Positions 13,402-21,110 of a stretch of 50,110 nt of DNA are shown in pieces. Under the pieces are notes generated by a model. The model did no database searches. It was not told the origin of the DNA and saw nothing but the letters and a program-made list of their open reading frames with translations. Each line of letters opens with the position of its first letter. Position 1 is the first letter of the stretch. The position numbers and the translations under genes were made by a program. The DNA comes from Candidatus Giovannonibacteria bacterium RIFOXYD1_FULL_48_21 (lineage in GTDB: Bacteria; Patescibacteriota; Minisyncoccia; JACPKW01; UBA11713): NCBI GenBank assembly GCA_001778985.1, contig MFIU01000001.1:1-50110 (forward strand), given 5' to 3'.

Positions 13402-14858
13402 GCCTCTTCGAAAATCTCGAACTTGTCTCCGGGCGCCACTTCCAGAGAAATCTCCACCAGCGCCCCGAACTCCTGCCCTTCTAAAATTTCCCTTACTTTA
13501 ATCCTGCCGCTCTGGAGCTCCAGAATTTTTCCCTCGCCCAGCGGGAAATCCCGGCGCAGGAGCCTGAAGCGTTTTTGCTGAAAAATTCCGCCGGTTTCAA
13601 CCTTTCCGCCCACTATCTTTTTGGAGCCGTCGTCCCTAAAAATTTTAACAATCTTGGCAGTGCCCAAAATTTTTCTGCTCGGCTCGCGCGCGCTGATTTT
13701 AGCTATTTCATTTTTAAGCCAGTCCCCGAGTTCGTAAATCAGCTCGAAACACTGGACCCGAACCCCGAAACGCTCGGCAGCGAGTCTCGCCCCTTTCCCA
13801 ACTTTAACCCTGAACCCGAGCACCACGGAAAGAGGATTGGCTGAAGCCAGCTGGATGTCGTCCTCGGTGATGTTTCCGACCTGGGAGCGCAAAATCGCCA
13901 GGGTTAGACCAGTCGCGGCGAGCTTTGACAGCTCTTCTTCCAAAGCCTCCAAAGAACCCGCGGCATCCGCTTTAAGAACGAGCGGCATGGTTTTTTCTCC
14001 TTCTGCGGTCTGCGGCCGCGGGCTCTGAATTGCACTAGCGACTCCCCTAGATAAAGCTTCTTCTAATTTTTCTTTAACCTCAAAGACCTGAAACGTCGCG
14101 CCGATTCTAACCGCTTGGTTGAAACCTAAAACCCGAACCGGACTCGAGGCCAAAACTTTCTCTATCGAATGTCCGTTAAAATCTTCCATAATTTTTGTTT
14201 TGACCGAAGCTTCGCCGGCCAAAATCCAATCCCCGCGCTCGAGCGTTCCTTCCAGAAGAAGCAAAGTGGCGGCCTGGCCGCGCTTGGAATCCAGATGAGA
14301 TTCTATCACCACTCCCGAAGCCGGTTTCGTAAAATCGCACTCCAAGTTCCCCAACTCGGCCAAAAGCAAAATCAGCTCCAAGAGTTCCGGGACGCCCTCT
14401 CCGGTCTTGGCGGAAACTTTGGCGAGCGGCACCTTTCCGCCCCATTCCTCCAAAATCACCTCCTTGTCGCCAAGTCCTTTTTTGACCCGCTCCAAGTCCA
14501 GCCCCGCTTTGTCGATTTTATTTAAAACTACGATGAAAGGGAGCGCGGCTTCCTGAATCACGGCGAGCGCTTCCTCGGTCTGGGGTTTAACGCCGTCGTC
14601 AGCCGCCACCACCAAGAGAGCGATGTCAGCCACCCGGGCGCCCCGCGAGCGCATCTTGGAGAAGGCTTCGTGGCCCGGGGTATCAATAAAAGTTATGGCT
14701 TTCGGCTGTTTTATCTCGTAAGCGCCGATGTGCTGGGTAATGCCGCCAGCCTCTTTTTCAGCCACGCTGGTTTCGCGGATTTTGTCCAAAAGCGTAGTTT
14801 TGCCGTGGTCAATATGGCCCAAAACCACAACAATAGGAGCTCTTTTGTCTTTTGCCAT
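13398..14858 (-). CDS. infB: Translation initiation factor IF-2, minimal form
   Basis: This GTPase delivers fMet-tRNA to the ribosome. The product has 486 residues: G1 GHIDHGKT at 14-21, G3 DTPGHEAF near 60, G4 NKID near 112, then domains II, III ([17 protein letters not shown]) and the C-terminal tRNA-binding region (about 400-486). Nearly all of the N-terminal extension found in Escherichia coli (890 residues in total) is missing, so it starts essentially at the G domain. A G-Q-K-R-F-R region ([13 protein letters not shown]) fits domain IV. It is coupled to rbfA by ATGA and separated from nusA, with which it often clusters; nusA is 34 kb away here. Confidence 0.93.
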   Translation of the reverse strand: MAKDKRAPIVVVLGHIDHGKTTLLDKIRETSVAEKEAGGITQHIGAYEIKQPKAITFIDTPGHEAFSKMRSRGARVADIALLVVAADDGVKPQTEEALAVIQEAALPFIVVLNKIDKAGLDLERVKKGLGDKEVILEEWGGKVPLAKVSAKTGEGVPELLELILLLAELGNLECDFTKPASGVVIESHLDSKRGQAATLLLLEGTLERGDWILAGEASVKTKIMEDFNGHSIEKVLASSPVRVLGFNQAVRIGATFQVFEVKEKLEEALSRGVASAIQSPRPQTAEGEKTMPLVLKADAAGSLEALEEELSKLAATGLTLAILRSQVGNITEDDIQLASANPLSVVLGFRVKVGKGARLAAERFGVRVQCFELIYELGDWLKNEIAKISAREPSRKILGTAKIVKIFRDDGSKKIVGGKVETGGIFQQKRFRLLRRDFPLGEGKILELQSGRIKVREILEGQEFGALVEISLEVAPGDKFEIFEEA

Positions 14859-14864
14859 GAAAAT

Positions 14865-15314
14865 TTATTTCTTTAATGCCTCTTCAATGGCCAGAAGCTC
14901 TTCTTTGGCAAGCTGGTACTTAGAGGAGGCGTTCTCCAAAGGCTTGGCGTAAATCCTGGAATTCTCTCGGCCGTAAAGGGAGGAGACGACGATTCCGTTT
15001 TTTTTCTCGTCCATCAGCGCTATGGAAAAACTCTGGTCCCCGCCAGCGTCCTGAAAAGGATTAAACCTGACAACGCCCACGTACTGCACCGAGCGCCTCA
15101 AGCGCCGCTCCACCGTTTCCAGATATTTCTCGATTTCTTCCCGGGAATTATGCAACTCCTGCAGCTCTTTGGCCACGGCCCGGAGAATGTCTTCCAAATC
15201 TCCGGCTTTCTTTCCGCCAAAGACCCGCCGGAGCCGAATTTCCAGATAGATAAGCCAGCCGCTGACGGCGAGGGCCAGCGCCCCGATAATATAAATTAAA
15301 ATTTGCTGATTCAT
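14865..15314 (-). CDS. DUF4446 family membrane protein
   Basis: The 149 residues begin with a transmembrane helix (about 5-24, [21 protein letters not shown]), continue with a coiled coil near 37-75 ([35 protein letters not shown]) and end in the DUF4446 signature [24 protein letters not shown] at about 79-102. Its role is unknown; the family is widespread in Firmicutes and CPR bacteria. The stop is 6 nt upstream of infB, so it heads that operon after the tRNA-Ser gene. Start chosen as the first ATG, with no good Shine-Dalgarno. Confidence 0.87.
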   Translation of the reverse strand: MNQQILIYIIGALALAVSGWLIYLEIRLRRVFGGKKAGDLEDILRAVAKELQELHNSREEIEKYLETVERRLRRSVQYVGVVRFNPFQDAGGDQSFSIALMDEKKNGIVVSSLYGRENSRIYAKPLENASSKYQLAKEELLAIEEALKK

Positions 15315-15339
15315 AAAGTAAAAATTTAATCAGACGCAG

Positions 15340-15426
15340 CGGAGGCGGGAGGATTCGAACCTCCGATGCCGTTTCCGGCATACCGCTTTTCGAGAGCGGC
15401 GCTTTCAACCACTCAGCCACGCCTCC
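15340..15426 (-). tRNA. tRNA-Ser (CGA)
   Basis: A class II tRNA: acceptor GGAGGCG/CGCCTCC, anticodon arm CCGCT-CTCGAAA-AGCGG (CGA), long variable arm TGCCGGAAACGGCA, T-arm GGAGG/CCTCC, discriminator G as for Ser. It sits 25 nt before the DUF4446 gene and may be cotranscribed with it. Confidence 0.92.
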
Positions 15427-15440
15427 CTCATAAAGACAAA

Positions 15441-15470
15441 AGTATCTCCAATTTAGCAAAATTTTGTCAA
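15441..15470 (-). promoter_or_regulatory. Promoter for tRNA-Ser and the DUF4446-infB-rbfA group
   Basis: On the minus strand TTGACA is followed after 18 nt by GATACT; the start site would fall near 15434, about 8 nt before the tRNA. Confidence 0.6.
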
Positions 15471-15512
15471 ATAGAAAAGGGCGGTTTGCGGCCGCGCCTT
15501 TTCTTGAACTCC

Positions 15513-15617
15513 TCAAATGCCCTCTTTCGGGATTGTCTTCTTTAGTTCCTTACCATACCTGACAAACAAGTACACCCCGAAGAAGGCACAAGCGAGGAGG
15601 AAAAAAATATATCCCAT
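15513..15617 (-). CDS. 34-residue single-helix membrane peptide
   Basis: The frame begins MGYIFFLLACAFFGVYLFV, a single transmembrane helix, and ends with the charged tail RYGKELKKTIPKEGI. A textbook Shine-Dalgarno (GGGGAGGT) lies 3 nt before the ATG, and TTGCTT-N17-TATAGT lies upstream at 15645-15673, so this is a genuine short gene despite its size. It has no recognised family. It stands alone between tRNA genes, and its promoter overlaps the gap next to tRNA-Ala. Confidence 0.7.
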   Translation of the reverse strand: MGYIFFLLACAFFGVYLFVRYGKELKKTIPKEGI

Positions 15618-15644
15618 AGCACCTCCCCAAGAACTATTGTTATT

Positions 15645-15673
15645 ACTATACACCGAAATAGAGAAAAAAGCAA
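15645..15673 (-). promoter_or_regulatory. Promoter of the 34-residue membrane peptide gene
   Basis: TTGCTT and TATAGT are separated by 17 nt, and the -10 box is extended by TG (TGTATAGT). The ATG lies 28 nt downstream of the -10, leaving room for the Shine-Dalgarno. Confidence 0.55.
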
Positions 15674-15678
15674 CCTAG

Positions 15679-15749
15679 TGGACCCACCGAGGATTGAACT
15701 CGGACCTCATCCATGCCATGGATGCGTAATACCATTTTACTATGGGCCC
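15679..15749 (-). tRNA. tRNA-Ala (GGC)
   Basis: Acceptor GGGCCCA/TGGGTCC with one G-U pair, anticodon arm CATCC-ATGGCAT-GGATG (GGC), T-arm CCGAG/CTCGG. Only 1 nt separates it from tRNA-Arg(CCU) upstream, so both come from one precursor. Confidence 0.9.
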
Positions 15750-15750
15750 G

Positions 15751-15822
15751 CGCCCCCAGACCGAATCGAACGGTCATCTATTCCTTAGGACGGAATTATT
15801 CTGTCCGTTGAACTATGGGGGC
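15751..15822 (-). tRNA. tRNA-Arg (CCU)
   Basis: Acceptor GCCCCCA/TGGGGGC, anticodon arm ATTCC-GTCCTAA-GGAAT (CCU), T-arm GACCG-TTCGATT-CGGTC. It is divergent from the HtrA-like gene, whose start is 20 nt away. Confidence 0.9.
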
Positions 15823-15841
15823 GTATGGTAGAATTATACAT

Positions 15842-16909
15842 ATGACTGAACATGAAAAAAAGATTACCGAGGCGGTCGAAAAAGTTCTGCCTGCGGTGGT
15901 TTCCATTACCATCACCAAAGAGGTGAAAGACATCACCAAAGACCTGCCGCTCGATTTTTTCCGCCTGCCTCATTATCAGGAATTTTTGGAGCATGAGATT
16001 GAACACGCGCCCAAAGACGACAAAGGCCGAATCAAGGTCGGCGGCGGCTCCGGCTTTTTCGTATCCAGGGATGGCTTAATCCTCACGAACCGACACGTGG
16101 TGATAGACAAGCACGCCGCTTACAGCATTCTCGCGCCCGGAGATAAAAATTACGAGGCCGCGGTTCTGGCGCGGGACCCCATCAACGACGTGGCTATTTT
16201 GAAAATAAAAGGGAAAGTAAGCGAAGTTCCCTTCATCAATACCGGCGCCACCAAGAACCTAAAGCTCGGCCAGAGCGTGATCGCGGTCGGAAACGCCTTG
16301 GGCGAGTTTCAAAATACCGTTTCCACCGGCGTCATCTCCGGACTTTCGCGTTTCATCTCGGCGGCGGCCGACGTCATGGGGCATCAGGAAAGGCTCCGCG
16401 GCTTGATTCAGACCGATGCCGCCATCAACCCGGGGAATTCCGGCGGGCCCTTGGTCAACCTAGATGGCGAGGCGGTCGGAATAAACGTGGCTGTGGTTTT
16501 CGGCGCACAGAACATCGGTTTCGCGATTCCGATTGAGCGCGCCAAAAAGGATTTGGAAGAAATTCAAAAATTCGGCAGAATCCGCCGTCCCTTCTTGGGA
16601 GTGCGTTATCTTCTGCTCAATAAATTTCTAAAAGAGCGCTTCGGATTGCCGATTGACCACGGGGCGCTCGTCATAAATGAAGGAATCCCGGGAGATTTAG
16701 CGGTGGTTCCCCAATCTCCAGCGGATAAAGCCGGATTGAAGGAGTTTGACGTCATTACCCACTGCGACGGCAAGGAAATTTCGGACAAAGAAACTCTGGA
16801 AGAACTTCTCTCCCAGCGCGAGATCGGCGACGCCGTGGAACTTAAAGTCTTCCGACAGGGGAAAGAACTGCCGATTAAACTAAAGCTGGAGGAACACCAA
16901 AAAGTCTAG
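15842..16909 (+). CDS. HtrA/DegP-like serine protease with PDZ domain
   Basis: A trypsin-like protease of 355 residues. The catalytic triad is visible as His in TNRHVV (about 85), Asp in INDVAIL (about 116) and Ser in NPGNSGGP (about 199). A PDZ domain follows at about 255-345 (SPADKAGLKEFDVITHCDGKEI). HtrA proteins degrade misfolded envelope proteins, but no signal peptide or helix precedes the protease domain here, so it may act in the cytoplasm. The ATG at 15842 was chosen because the earlier in-frame ATG at 15815 lies inside tRNA-Arg. TAGAAT ends 8 nt before it, and no Shine-Dalgarno is present: a probable leaderless start. Confidence 0.9.
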   Translation: MTEHEKKITEAVEKVLPAVVSITITKEVKDITKDLPLDFFRLPHYQEFLEHEIEHAPKDDKGRIKVGGGSGFFVSRDGLILTNRHVVIDKHAAYSILAPGDKNYEAAVLARDPINDVAILKIKGKVSEVPFINTGATKNLKLGQSVIAVGNALGEFQNTVSTGVISGLSRFISAAADVMGHQERLRGLIQTDAAINPGNSGGPLVNLDGEAVGINVAVVFGAQNIGFAIPIERAKKDLEEIQKFGRIRRPFLGVRYLLLNKFLKERFGLPIDHGALVINEGIPGDLAVVPQSPADKAGLKEFDVITHCDGKEISDKETLEELLSQREIGDAVELKVFRQGKELPIKLKLEEHQKV

Positions 16910-16913
16910 GCCT

Positions 16914-17150
16914 TTATTTTATCTCCAAAAGCTCCTTTAGCTTCACTTCGTCAAAACCAATCACTATCTGGCCGTCGATATCAATGACCGGAACGCCCAG
17001 CTGTTCGGTTTTATGAACCATCTCCTCCCTGGCTTGGGCGTCCTGGGCGACGTTATACTCGGTATATTTTATATTATTCTTTTCAAAAAGCGCCTTGGCC
17101 ATCCGGCAGTAAACGCAGGTCGGAGTAGTGTAAATTTTAACTTCTTTCAT
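16914..17150 (-). CDS. Glutaredoxin-like thiol-disulfide protein
   Basis: The 78-residue product has the thioredoxin fold in glutaredoxin form: a CVYC redox centre at about 10-13 (YTTPTCVYCRMAKALF), the cis-proline motif GVPVIDIDGQIVIGFD near 51-66, and a short C-terminal helix. CxxC and VP plus IGFD match the NrdH/YruB-like group. It lies 13 nt downstream of a flavin reductase gene on the same strand, so the two may share a redox pathway. I chose the ATG at 17150 because the earlier one at 17186 would overlap the upstream gene by 23 nt and adds residues with no homology. Confidence 0.87.
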   Translation of the reverse strand: MKEVKIYTTPTCVYCRMAKALFEKNNIKYTEYNVAQDAQAREEMVHKTEQLGVPVIDIDGQIVIGFDEVKLKELLEIK

Positions 17151-17163
17151 AGAATTTAGAATA

Positions 17164-17865
17164 TCAGTAGCCGCTAAATTCTTCAAAACGGAGCTCGTCG
17201 CGGGAAATTTTTAATTCTTCCAGAATTTTTGTCATGGCTTGGACCATTTCCGGCGGCCCCACCACGTAAAAAATGGTATCCCCGAAATCCCCCACGTTTT
17301 TTTTGACGTCGTCGGCGTCCACATAGCCCGCCTCGTCCGTCATTTTGGCGAAAAGCTTAAAATTTGGATTCTCGCCCGCCCACTTTTTCAAATCGTCCAG
17401 AAAGGCGGTTGATTTAGGATTTCGGTTAGAGTAAATCAAGACGATTTTATGCGGGAGTTTTTCTTCCGCGGCGTATTTAATAATGCTCCGAACTGGGGTG
17501 ATGCCGATGCCGCCCGTGATGAAGGCCGCTTTCTTCTCCGGATTTTCGTGAAGGACAAAATTCCCGCGAGGCCCTTTTACTTTGACTTTGGTCCCAAGGT
17601 GAATTTCGGCCAAACTGCGCTTGAAAGCCGAAGGCCTCATTCTGGTCGCCACCATCAAGATTCCTTTGTCATTCGGACTCGAGGCGATTGAGAAATGGCG
17701 CTCGTTCCCCTTCTCATCGGTATAGGGCGGGTTTTCCAGTTCTATTTCAATATACTGTCCGGCCCGAAAAGTAAAATCCGGCGCCGCCGAAGTATCGAAA
17801 ACAAAAGCTGTCGTTCCTTCGGCGACTTCAAAACGCTCTTTCAATGGAAAATTATATTCGGGCAT
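17164..17865 (-). CDS. FAD/NAD(P)-binding oxidoreductase of the ferredoxin-reductase type
   Basis: The 233 residues match ferredoxin-NADP reductase: the FAD-binding half contains RAGQYIEIEL and RHFSIASSP (R-x-x-S at about 56-64), and the pyridine-nucleotide half GGIGITPVRSI near 115-125, YSNRNP, then FYVVGPPEMV near 199-208 and the terminal EEFSGY. It probably passes electrons between NAD(P)H and a small protein partner, with the glutaredoxin-like gene next in the transcript as one candidate. TATAAT on the minus strand (17878-17883) ends 12 nt before the ATG. No iron-sulfur domain is attached. Confidence 0.88.
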   Translation of the reverse strand: MPEYNFPLKERFEVAEGTTAFVFDTSAAPDFTFRAGQYIEIELENPPYTDEKGNERHFSIASSPNDKGILMVATRMRPSAFKRSLAEIHLGTKVKVKGPRGNFVLHENPEKKAAFITGGIGITPVRSIIKYAAEEKLPHKIVLIYSNRNPKSTAFLDDLKKWAGENPNFKLFAKMTDEAGYVDADDVKKNVGDFGDTIFYVVGPPEMVQAMTKILEELKISRDELRFEEFSGY

Positions 17866-17902
17866 AGAAGTCTTTTAATTATAAAAAATATTCTAAAAAT
17901 AT

Positions 17903-17949
17903 AAAAGCGGCCTGTTTGATGTTTTTCAAAGTTGCTAGGCCGCTTTTTT
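17903..17949. terminator. Strong bidirectional Rho-independent terminator
   Basis: AAAAGCGGCCT pairs perfectly over 11 bp with AGGCCGCTTTT, followed by a T-run on both strands. On the minus strand it ends the 66-residue gene, whose last codons lie inside the stem. Confidence 0.8.
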
Positions 17950-18135
17950 AACGAGATGAAGAGGAGCTGAATAGAGCATTTTGCCGTTCCCAGTTCCCGG
18001 AACCAGTAAGTCCTTCCATGTCTGGCGATCGAGACAATACCAGTACCAATATTTGAGTCCGCCCTCATCTCCGTTACTCGTTTGAAGTGTGAGGAAACAC
18101 CCTAGTACCGCCGCATCGGGGCAACAAATGGGCAT
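17935..18135 (-). CDS. Small hypothetical protein, aromatic-rich
   Basis: The 66-residue frame begins MPICCPDAAVLGCF and has the unusual run LKYWYWYCLDRQTWKDL at about 28-44. A perfect Shine-Dalgarno (AAGGAGGT) lies 7 nt before the ATG, and the stop codon TAG lies within the stem of a strong terminator, so the gene is complete and probably expressed. No family is recognised. The three cysteines near the start might bind metal, but that is a guess. It is separate from the flavin reductase gene downstream because of the terminator. Confidence 0.6.
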   Translation of the reverse strand: MPICCPDAAVLGCFLTLQTSNGDEGGLKYWYWYCLDRQTWKDLLVPGTGNGKMLYSAPLHLVKKAA

Positions 18136-18445
18136 GCCCTTTCACCTCCTTTCTCTGAAGAGCCCTCAATTTCATAATAAACCTTCCCACAGAAAAGCGG
18201 AGTGGAAAACAAATGTTTTTATTCAAAACCAAAATAGCGCACTTGCTGTCTCATTTTTTGAAATTTTAAAGCTAAATGAGACAAATGAGACACTCCTTAA
18301 GGGTATAGGCCCGTGTCTTATTTTGAGATACAGCTCTCCTCTGTATTCTTAAGATAGAGTGTGGGCAGGAACGTTTCCGGGTTGGGACAGGAAGCTTACC
18401 ACCACGGTAAGGACATGGAAAATCTATTATGTCTTAGTAACATTT
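18136..18445. other. Intergenic region with inverted TGTCTCATTT repeats and two hairpins
   Basis: No credible gene is seen. TGTCTCATTT (about 18248-18257) faces two AAATGAGACA-type copies (about 18276-18294), which may be operator half-sites for the 66-residue gene. Near the right end, GGAACGTTTCC and CTTACC-ACCAC-GGTAAG (about 18398-18414) could fold, possibly as 3' UTR structure of the next minus-strand gene. An SRP or RNase P identity was not supported. Confidence 0.35.
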
Positions 18446-19150
18446 TTACCGAATGCCGGTATCAATGTCGATATTTACTTCAATGCTCTTGTTCGCTTCG
18501 ACGGTTATTGTTTTAGGAAGAGCATAATTGCATCCAAGAAAATCACAATCAGTAATTGTAAGCTTGTAGGAGCCAGTGGGGACAAGGCTTTGGAATCCGC
18601 CATCGGAACTTATTTTAATATAAATTGGTTTCCCCAATTGACCGCCTTTTTCTGGCTCAAGGATAATTTGTCGCGAAGAATAAGGATTTGGCACCGACTC
18701 GGGACATGGTTCAACGGGGCAGAGAGGACCAATGGCCACTTTGCCCGTAACCGTGCCTCTGGCCGCCTCACTTTCCCTTATCATTCTTTCGTAATCTTCT
18801 TGAACATGGCGCAATATTGCCTTTGCTTTTTTGGAACAGCCGGTAAATCCCGTTTCTGGTTCAAAAGGAAGTTCAATTTTGGCGTTATCCTGCAACTTCT
18901 CGTCCCAGTAATAAATCGTGTAGATTCTTTTTTTGGGGTCGAGGGAGCTGTTATCGCTTATCGGAAACTCTGTTCTTGCGCAATTTTCATATAATTGGTC
19001 TCGTGCTTGCATATCTCGTCTCATTTGCCGTTCTGCAGGACTAAATAAATCGATAATGTCTCCACGAAAAAACCAAAACAGAGAAAAACCAATAATCAAA
19101 ACAGCAACAATCCCAAAGACAATTATATTTACAAATCCTTTTGGGTTCAT
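18446..19150 (-). CDS. Membrane-anchored protein with Cys-containing carboxypeptidase-regulatory-like domain
   Basis: The 234 residues start MNPKGFVNIIVFGIVAVLIIG, a single N-terminal helix (about 6-27). The exported part has a charged region and a C-terminal beta-sandwich: GTVTGKVAIGPLCPVEPCPESV near 128-149, then ISSDGGFQSLVPTGSYKLTITDCDFLGCNYALPKTITVEANKSIEVNIDID. The transthyretin-like pattern with conserved cysteines recurs in surface proteins of many CPR bacteria. The role may be surface adhesion, not proven. The ATG at 19150 was used; an upstream in-frame ATG at 19285 would read through a degraded zinc-ribbon gene. Confidence 0.75.
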   Translation of the reverse strand: MNPKGFVNIIVFGIVAVLIIGFSLFWFFRGDIIDLFSPAERQMRRDMQARDQLYENCARTEFPISDNSSLDPKKRIYTIYYWDEKLQDNAKIELPFEPETGFTGCSKKAKAILRHVQEDYERMIRESEAARGTVTGKVAIGPLCPVEPCPESVPNPYSSRQIILEPEKGGQLGKPIYIKISSDGGFQSLVPTGSYKLTITDCDFLGCNYALPKTITVEANKSIEVNIDIDTGIR

Positions 19151-19154
19151 ATGA

Positions 19155-19337
19155 TTAAAATTTTCTTTTCTCAAAATTAAAATGCAGTTCGGCGTGAGCC
19201 GTGATCTCGATATTGCAACTTTTATGCTCCCTGCACCACGCCTCGCACTTCTCCGCCCATTCTTTATCCTTGTAGTGAAAGCCACACTCTTCGCATTAGT
19301 ATAGCTCTTTATTTTCTTTTTTGATCACTTTGACCAT
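19155..19337 (-). pseudogene. Small zinc-ribbon gene with in-frame stop
   Basis: The frame reads MVKVIKKENKELY, then TAA, then CEECGFHYKDKEWAEKCEAW and further residues to a second stop. The conserved CEECG ... C...C pattern is that of a small zinc-ribbon family where an aminoacyl codon (often AAA) occupies the stop position; one A-to-T change explains it. Since UAA is not known to be recoded in this group, it is probably a pseudogene or a sequencing error. Confidence 0.6.
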
Positions 19338-19340
19338 AAA

Positions 19341-19475
19341 TTACTTAAAGGATTTAGCCAAAGCTGAGTTAAAAAGCTCTTTAAGTTTTGATTTTTGGGC
19401 GAGGAGTTGGGTTTTATAGTCCTGAACCGCGGAAAGTTTGGCAACGATTTGTTTTTGGGTTCTCAACCCAATCTT
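19341..19475 (-). pseudogene. C-terminal fragment of a type I restriction specificity subunit (HsdS-like)
   Basis: The open frame reads QKQIVAKLSAVQDYKTQLLA followed by QKSKLKELFNSALAKSFK and a stop. The pattern Q-x-x-IV-x-KL, then L-x-x-QK-x-KL-x-EL-x-x-S is the conserved C-terminal helix of HsdS target-recognition subunits. Nothing upstream continues the gene: the toxin gene overlaps its start in another frame. It is a remnant of a type I system that once lay here. Confidence 0.6.
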
Positions 19476-19801
19476 TCCTTCGTAAGATTTATCAATTCCT
19501 GTTCTGATTTGTAAATGCCGTGTCGAGAAAATACTAGAATCTTGTAATTTTCCTCGTCTATCATTTGAAAAACAACCCGGTATCCCTTTGACTTGCCTAT
19601 ATTTTCTCGTAATGGCACAACTCTTCCTTTATAAATCTTGTGTTCGCTAAATCCGGGAAAGCGATCAATGCCGGGCGTTTCTTGTACGCCTTTCAAACTA
19701 AAAAAGCGCTCCCACGCTTCTAATGATTCAAGCGGCGCCGATGAGCGCCGCAAGTTTCTTAAATCTTTTTCAACGTCTTCATGTCTGACAACATTCATCA
19801 C
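19463..19801 (-). CDS. RelE-like mRNA interferase toxin
   Basis: The 112-residue product has the RelE/ParE-fold features: an N-terminal helix VEKDLRNLRRSS, the central strands HKIYKGRVVPLRENIGKSKGYRVVFQMIDEENYKILVFSRHG (about 54-95; basic residues and the RVVF...ILVFSRH strands) and a C-terminal tail. RelE toxins cut mRNA on the ribosome. It starts 2 nt after the stop of the Panacea-domain gene, fitting an antitoxin-first toxin-antitoxin operon. Its last codons overlap the HsdS fragment in another frame. Confidence 0.75.
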   Translation of the reverse strand: MMNVVRHEDVEKDLRNLRRSSAPLESLEAWERFFSLKGVQETPGIDRFPGFSEHKIYKGRVVPLRENIGKSKGYRVVFQMIDEENYKILVFSRHGIYKSEQELINLTKERLG

Positions 19802-19803
19802 AT

Positions 19804-20310
19804 TTATATCTTTGCCATCTCGCCGTATTTATTGCGATAATAAGCAAGGTTGTAATCAATCGCCTCGTTCGGTTTAGTCGCAATCCAAGGCGCCTCGCCG
19901 TGGCTGGCGTTCTTCATTTCCGTACCGGTAAATTTTTCCCACTTGTCGGCTACGTCTTCCAACGCCAGTAGTTCCTCTTTTGAAAAGACATTCACGTCGA
20001 AATCTTTCAATGCCTCGATGTGTAATTGATCAGTTAACCCATCGGCGATTTTACGCTTGGTAATTTTGATTTCTTTGCCGTTCATTTCTTTTAGAATTTT
20101 TTCTCCCATTCGCGGCACCGGCCCATACTCAAAACGCAGATATTCGTCTCCGGTCACCGAGCGGCCGTACTTCTCAAAAAAATCAAAGTCAAGAAAATAT
20201 AAAAGCTTCATTAACTTCAGCTTGCCGAGCGTGCCGTTCTGAATCTTTTTTCCAAAGAAAAGCACGGCGTTTTTATACTTCTTTTCGTTGATTTTAGGGG
20301 TTTTGACCAT
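19804..20310 (-). CDS. Panacea-domain (DUF4065/SocA-like) antitoxin
   Basis: The 168 residues fit the Panacea (SocA/GepA-like, DUF4065) domain: LGKLKLMKLLYFLDFDFFEKYGRSVTGDEYLRFEYGPVPR at about 28-67 is its signature, and HGEAPWIATKPNEAIDYNLA near 141-160 its C-terminal motif. Panacea proteins neutralise diverse toxins in PanAT pairs; the RelE-like gene 2 nt downstream is the partner. TATAGT on the minus strand (20320-20325) ends 9 nt before the ATG, suggesting a leaderless message. The island setting supports a defence or plasmid-stability role. Confidence 0.8.
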   Translation of the reverse strand: MVKTPKINEKKYKNAVLFFGKKIQNGTLGKLKLMKLLYFLDFDFFEKYGRSVTGDEYLRFEYGPVPRMGEKILKEMNGKEIKITKRKIADGLTDQLHIEALKDFDVNVFSKEELLALEDVADKWEKFTGTEMKNASHGEAPWIATKPNEAIDYNLAYYRNKYGEMAKI

Positions 20311-20387
20311 GGTACTTATACTATATCAGCCAAAGCGCGCAGTGTCCACAACGCCAAGGGGCTGTATCTACTATCTATTTCGAAAAT

Positions 20388-21044
20388 TTAAATACTGCCC
20401 CAAGAGCAAAATTCGCAGGTGCTATGGGCCTTTGGCTGGGGAGATCGAATTGTTTTAACCGCGGCTTGAAAAATCTTTTCCGCCCTGGCCGGTTCTACTT
20501 CCACTTTCCGAGGTTCCACGTTGAACAGAAACTTGCCTCCGCCTAGCACTTCTTTCGGGGAATAGAAAACAAGATAAGCAAAGCTCCGGTGTGGATAGCC
20601 GTTTTTCTCCAGCAAAAGAGTATAGATGTTTAACTGATTCTGGTAGTAGGAGTGGGAGTCGCTTTTAGCGTTCCAGCCCCTGGTTTTATAATCCACGGGG
20701 ATAAAATATTCGCCGTCCACTAGGCAGTCGTCCAGGGCGCCCATAAGCTCTGCGTCCAGGTCCTTATCATACCAACGGATTCCTCTCCTATTATTGCGCC
20801 ATTCGCCCAAAAGCGCCTCGTCATCCAGAAGTCTGCCTATCACCTTGCCCTCAATCTCCGGCGGCAGTGATTTCCTCGCCCGAAAGACATCAAAGTATTT
20901 TTTCAAAACACTGTCCATTCCTCCAGGCAAGGAGGGAAAAACCGTCTTTGGCCGATGTATCCCCTTAACCTGTCCCGACCAAAAACACTTCGGGCATTCC
21001 AGGAATAGATTGAGGGTGTTTGGCGAGAGAATTATTTTATCCAT
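20388..21044 (-). CDS. PD-(D/E)XK nuclease-superfamily protein (Cas4/RecB-like)
   Basis: The 218-residue product starts MDKIILSPNTLNLFLECPKC. Nuclease-core residues are visible in DCLVDGEYFIPVDYKTRGW (about 108-126; D...D-Y-K), followed by QLNIYTLLLE, typical of the RecB/Cas4-like fold. Cysteines CPKC (about 17-20) and CEFC at the end (about 211-214) resemble the iron-sulfur ligands of Cas4, though here arranged as two pairs. No CRISPR is present, so it is probably an island nuclease in DNA repair or defence. The ATG at 21044 is favoured over 21068 because the shorter start matches family N-termini. Confidence 0.72.
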   Translation of the reverse strand: MDKIILSPNTLNLFLECPKCFWSGQVKGIHRPKTVFPSLPGGMDSVLKKYFDVFRARKSLPPEIEGKVIGRLLDDEALLGEWRNNRRGIRWYDKDLDAELMGALDDCLVDGEYFIPVDYKTRGWNAKSDSHSYYQNQLNIYTLLLEKNGYPHRSFAYLVFYSPKEVLGGGKFLFNVEPRKVEVEPARAEKIFQAAVKTIRSPQPKAHSTCEFCSWGSI

Positions 21045-21110
21045 GTATTTCTTTTTGCCGTGCCCCATACTCAGCTTCGCTGTAGTACTGGGGCCGCTCT
21101 TTTTCTTCGT

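Noticed and set aside
18352-18445. SRP or RNase P RNA gene, from GGACAGGAAGC and small hairpins
   Set aside because: The consensus blocks of neither RNA are present; only short hairpins remain, possibly in a 3' UTR.
19155-19337. Recoded UAA stop codon
   Set aside because: UAA ends many other genes here; one mutation or sequencing error is simpler.
20388-21044. Cas4 of a CRISPR adaptation module
   Set aside because: No CRISPR repeats or Cas1/Cas2 genes are in the window, and the cysteine layout is two pairs, so only the PD-(D/E)XK superfamily is claimed.
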